From Mycolicibacter engbaekii (lineage in GTDB: Bacteria; Actinomycetota; Actinomycetes; Mycobacteriales; Mycobacteriaceae), in contig NZ_LQOT01000073.1 of NCBI RefSeq assembly GCF_002101585.1, forward strand, positions 1 through 64,000: a stretch of 64,000 nucleotides of DNA, given 5' to 3'. Shown here one piece after another: positions 62,143-64,000 of this stretch; the stretch's first letter is position 1, and every line of letters begins with the position of its first letter. The position numbers were made by a program, and so were the translations under genes. Below the pieces are notes generated by a model. That model saw nothing but the letters and a program-made list of their open reading frames with translations. It was not told where the DNA came from and made no database searches.

Positions 62143-63137
62143 CCGACGACATCCTGGCGCTGGCCAGGGAGCAAGTACTCGAGCGCGGTGAGGCGTTGCG
62201 GCGGGATCAGGTGCTCGAAGTGTTGCAGCTGCCCGACGACCGGCTCGAGGAGCTGCTGTCGCTGGCGCACGACGTCCGGATGCGCTGGTGCGGGCCGGAG
62301 GTCGAGGTCGAGGGCATCATCAGCCTGAAAACCGGCGGCTGCCCTGAAGATTGCCACTTCTGTTCGCAGTCGGGCCTGTTCTCGTCGCCGGTGCGCAGCG
62401 CCTGGCTGGACATTCCGAGCCTGGTCGAGGCGGCCAAGCAGACCGCCAAGTCCGGGGCCACCGAGTTCTGCATCGTCGCCGCGGTGCGCGGCCCCGACGA
62501 GCGGCTGCTGGCCCAGGTCGCCGCGGGAATCGAAGCCATCCGCAACGAGGTCGACATCCAGATCGCCTGCTCGTTGGGCATGTTGACCCAGGAGCAGGTG
62601 GATCAACTGGCCGCCATGGGCGTACACCGCTACAACCACAACCTGGAGACCGCCCGGTCGCACTTCTCCAAAGTCGTCACCACCCACACCTGGGAGGAGC
62701 GCTGGGAGACCCTGCGCATGGTGGGCGAAGCCGGCATGGAGGTGTGTTGCGGCGGCATCCTCGGGATGGGGGAGACGCTGGAGCAGCGGGCCGAGTTCGC
62801 CGCCGACCTGGCCGAACTGAACCCCCACGAGGTCCCGCTGAACTTCCTCAACCCGCGCCCGGGCACCCCGTTCGGCGACCTGGAGGTGCTGCCGGTGGCC
62901 GACGCACTGCGGGCAGTCGCCGCATTCCGGCTGGCGCTGCCGCGCACCATGCTGCGGTTCGCCGGCGGCCGGGAGATCACGCTGGGCGACCTGGGCGCCA
63001 AGAAGGGGATCCTGGGCGGCATCAACGCGGTCATCGTCGGCAACTACCTGACCACTCTGGGCCGGCCCGCCGAAGCGGACCTGGAACTGCTCAACGACCT
63101 GCAGATGCCGATCAAGGCTCTCAACGCCACCCTCTGA
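62139..63137 (+). CDS. bioB: Biotin synthase
   Basis: 332 residues from ATG 62139 with GAGGAGGAG about nine bases upstream. Radical-SAM Cys motif CPEDCHFC, the conserved YNHNLETA and SRxH-region residues, and Cys positions for the auxiliary 2Fe-2S cluster (IACSLGML, EVCCGG) are present. It inserts sulfur into dethiobiotin to give biotin. The stop overlaps bsaP (TGATG), matching the M. tuberculosis order Rv1589-Rv1590. Confidence 0.97.
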   Translation: MTDDILALAREQVLERGEALRRDQVLEVLQLPDDRLEELLSLAHDVRMRWCGPEVEVEGIISLKTGGCPEDCHFCSQSGLFSSPVRSAWLDIPSLVEAAKQTAKSGATEFCIVAAVRGPDERLLAQVAAGIEAIRNEVDIQIACSLGMLTQEQVDQLAAMGVHRYNHNLETARSHFSKVVTTHTWEERWETLRMVGEAGMEVCCGGILGMGETLEQRAEFAADLAELNPHEVPLNFLNPRPGTPFGDLEVLPVADALRAVAAFRLALPRTMLRFAGGREITLGDLGAKKGILGGINAVIVGNYLTTLGRPAEADLELLNDLQMPIKALNATL

Positions 63138-63376
63138 TGCTCTGCGACCTGCCCGTTGCCCTGAGTGCCGGCGTCTTCAACGTCTACACCGGCGTACGCA
63201 TCGACGATCCCGCCGGCGGGTCGCTGCCCACCGCGGCGCAGTTGGGCCTGGAGGCGCCGCGCTTCTGCGCCTCCTGCGGGCGCCGGATGATGGTGCAGGT
63301 TCGCCCGGACGGCTGGTGGGCCAAGTGCTCGCGGCACGGCCTGGTGGACTCCACCGACCTGGACCCGCAACGGTGA
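63137..63376 (+). CDS. bsaP: Biotin synthase auxiliary protein BsaP (Rv1590-type)
   Basis: 79 residues, the same length as Rv1590. It has a CxxC pair (CASCGRR) and a further KCSRHG cysteine-histidine, suited to bind Fe-S or zinc. Mycobacterial BioB is reported to need this small partner to make biotin. It is translationally coupled to bioB by a TGATG overlap and to the next gene in the same way. Confidence 0.9.
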   Translation: MLCDLPVALSAGVFNVYTGVRIDDPAGGSLPTAAQLGLEAPRFCASCGRRMMVQVRPDGWWAKCSRHGLVDSTDLDPQR

Positions 63377-63993
63377 TGAGCACCGCCGCTCCGCGGTTGA
63401 CGCGCAGAGGGGCCGGCCTGAGGCTGGCCGCCGGACTGACGGTCATCGGGTTGCCGGTCGGGGCGGTGTGGGCGTGGATCGCCCCACCGATCCATGGCGT
63501 GGTGGCGCTGACGCGCAGCGGCGAACGGGTGCAGGCCTACCTGGGCAGCGAGGCCGAGAACTTCTTCATCGCGCCGGTCCTGCTGATCGGGCTGCTCGCC
63601 GCGGTGGCCGTGGTGGCGGCCGCTCTGGCGTGGCAGTGGCGGGCGCATCGGGGACCGGGCATGGTGCTGAACCTGACCGCCGGGCTGATCGGCGGGGCAG
63701 CACTGGCGGTGCTCACCGGAGCCGTCCTGGTCCAGCGCCGCTACGGCGCCATCGACATCGAGGCCGCTCCGGTCAGCCCCGAACACCGGGTGCACTACGT
63801 GGCCGAGGGGCCGCCGGTGTTCTTCGGGCACACCGCGCTGCAGATCGGCGCCTCACTGCTGCTGCCGGCGGCCACCGCGGCCCTGGTGTACGGCGGATGC
63901 GCCATGTGGAGCACCCGCGACGACCTGGGCGGTTATCCGCCCGAACCGCCGGCCGGCCTCAGAGGCGGCGGCGGCCCAGCGCCCCTCCCGTGA
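63376..63993 (+). CDS. DUF2567 family membrane protein (Rv1591-type)
   Basis: 205 residues. ATG 63376 overlaps the bsaP stop; GTG 63373 is an alternative. About four TM helices are seen: LRLAAGLTVIGLPVGAVWAWIA, FIAPVLLIGLLAAVAVVAAALAW, MVLNLTAGLIGGAALAVLTGAVLV and LQIGASLLLPAATAALVYGG. The family is actinobacterial and of unknown function. Its coupling to bioB-bsaP matches Rv1591. The stop lies seven bases before the window end. Confidence 0.9.
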   Translation: MSTAAPRLTRRGAGLRLAAGLTVIGLPVGAVWAWIAPPIHGVVALTRSGERVQAYLGSEAENFFIAPVLLIGLLAAVAVVAAALAWQWRAHRGPGMVLNLTAGLIGGAALAVLTGAVLVQRRYGAIDIEAAPVSPEHRVHYVAEGPPVFFGHTALQIGASLLLPAATAALVYGGCAMWSTRDDLGGYPPEPPAGLRGGGGPAPLP

Positions 63994-64000
63994 CGACGCG

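Overview
The window is GC-rich actinobacterial DNA. Gene content and order point to a mycobacterium: an ileS-dinX-ansA-lspA-rluD-dnaE1-ilvA-treX-ripD-bioAFD-bioB-bsaP backbone that follows the M. tuberculosis Rv1536-Rv1591 order with gaps, two PPE proteins, an MmpL transporter and a Pps/PapA5 lipid locus. The species cannot be fixed from sequence alone. The order fits a mycobacterium or close relative whose accessory content differs from M. tuberculosis (inference).

Region 1 (1-14138) is the 3' part of a phthiocerol-type (DIM/PGL-like) lipid locus: a 5'-truncated type I PKS, a PpsD-like PKS split by a one-base frameshift near 7203, a PpsE-like PKS and PapA5. The genes are translationally coupled or nearly so. 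The drrABC, mas and fadD28 genes that accompany ppsE/papA5 in the M. tuberculosis DIM locus are not present downstream.

Region 2 (14131-32528) is accessory. It holds an LCMT-type methyltransferase, a flavodoxin-like protein, a DUF2505 protein, a nitroreductase, two tandem exported paralogues of unknown function and an alpha/beta hydrolase. A compact minus-strand array follows in the order AurF-like di-iron oxygenase, Rv2952-type methyltransferase, P450, SDR and a second Rv2952-type methyltransferase. It is divergent from a Baeyer-Villiger-type monooxygenase followed by MmpL. Together with region 1 this looks like an oxidative and methylating tailoring and export set for a lipid, and it is the best candidate for an undescribed system here. 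A hemerythrin-like protein and a class 3 lipase close the region.

Region 3 (32529-48679) is ileS under a translational T-box leader, a PPE-SVP pair preceded by a predicted three-way RNA junction, a DUF732 protein, a small methyltransferase, dinX, ansA, lspA, rluD, a dodecin, dnaE1 and another exported unknown protein.

Region 4 (48690-64000) is a second LCMT-type methyltransferase, an enoyl-CoA hydratase-like protein, a small membrane protein, an Rv1558-type F420-dependent protein, ilvA, treX (without treY/treZ beside it), an acyltransferase-3/SGNH protein and ripD. The biotin genes follow: bioA, bioF-bioD-2H phosphoesterase, the TetR regulator bioQ, and bioB-bsaP-DUF2567. Two perfect TGAAC-N3-GTTCA boxes lie before bioF and between bioQ and bioB. 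No tRNA, rRNA, CRISPR array, insertion sequence or phage gene was recognised.
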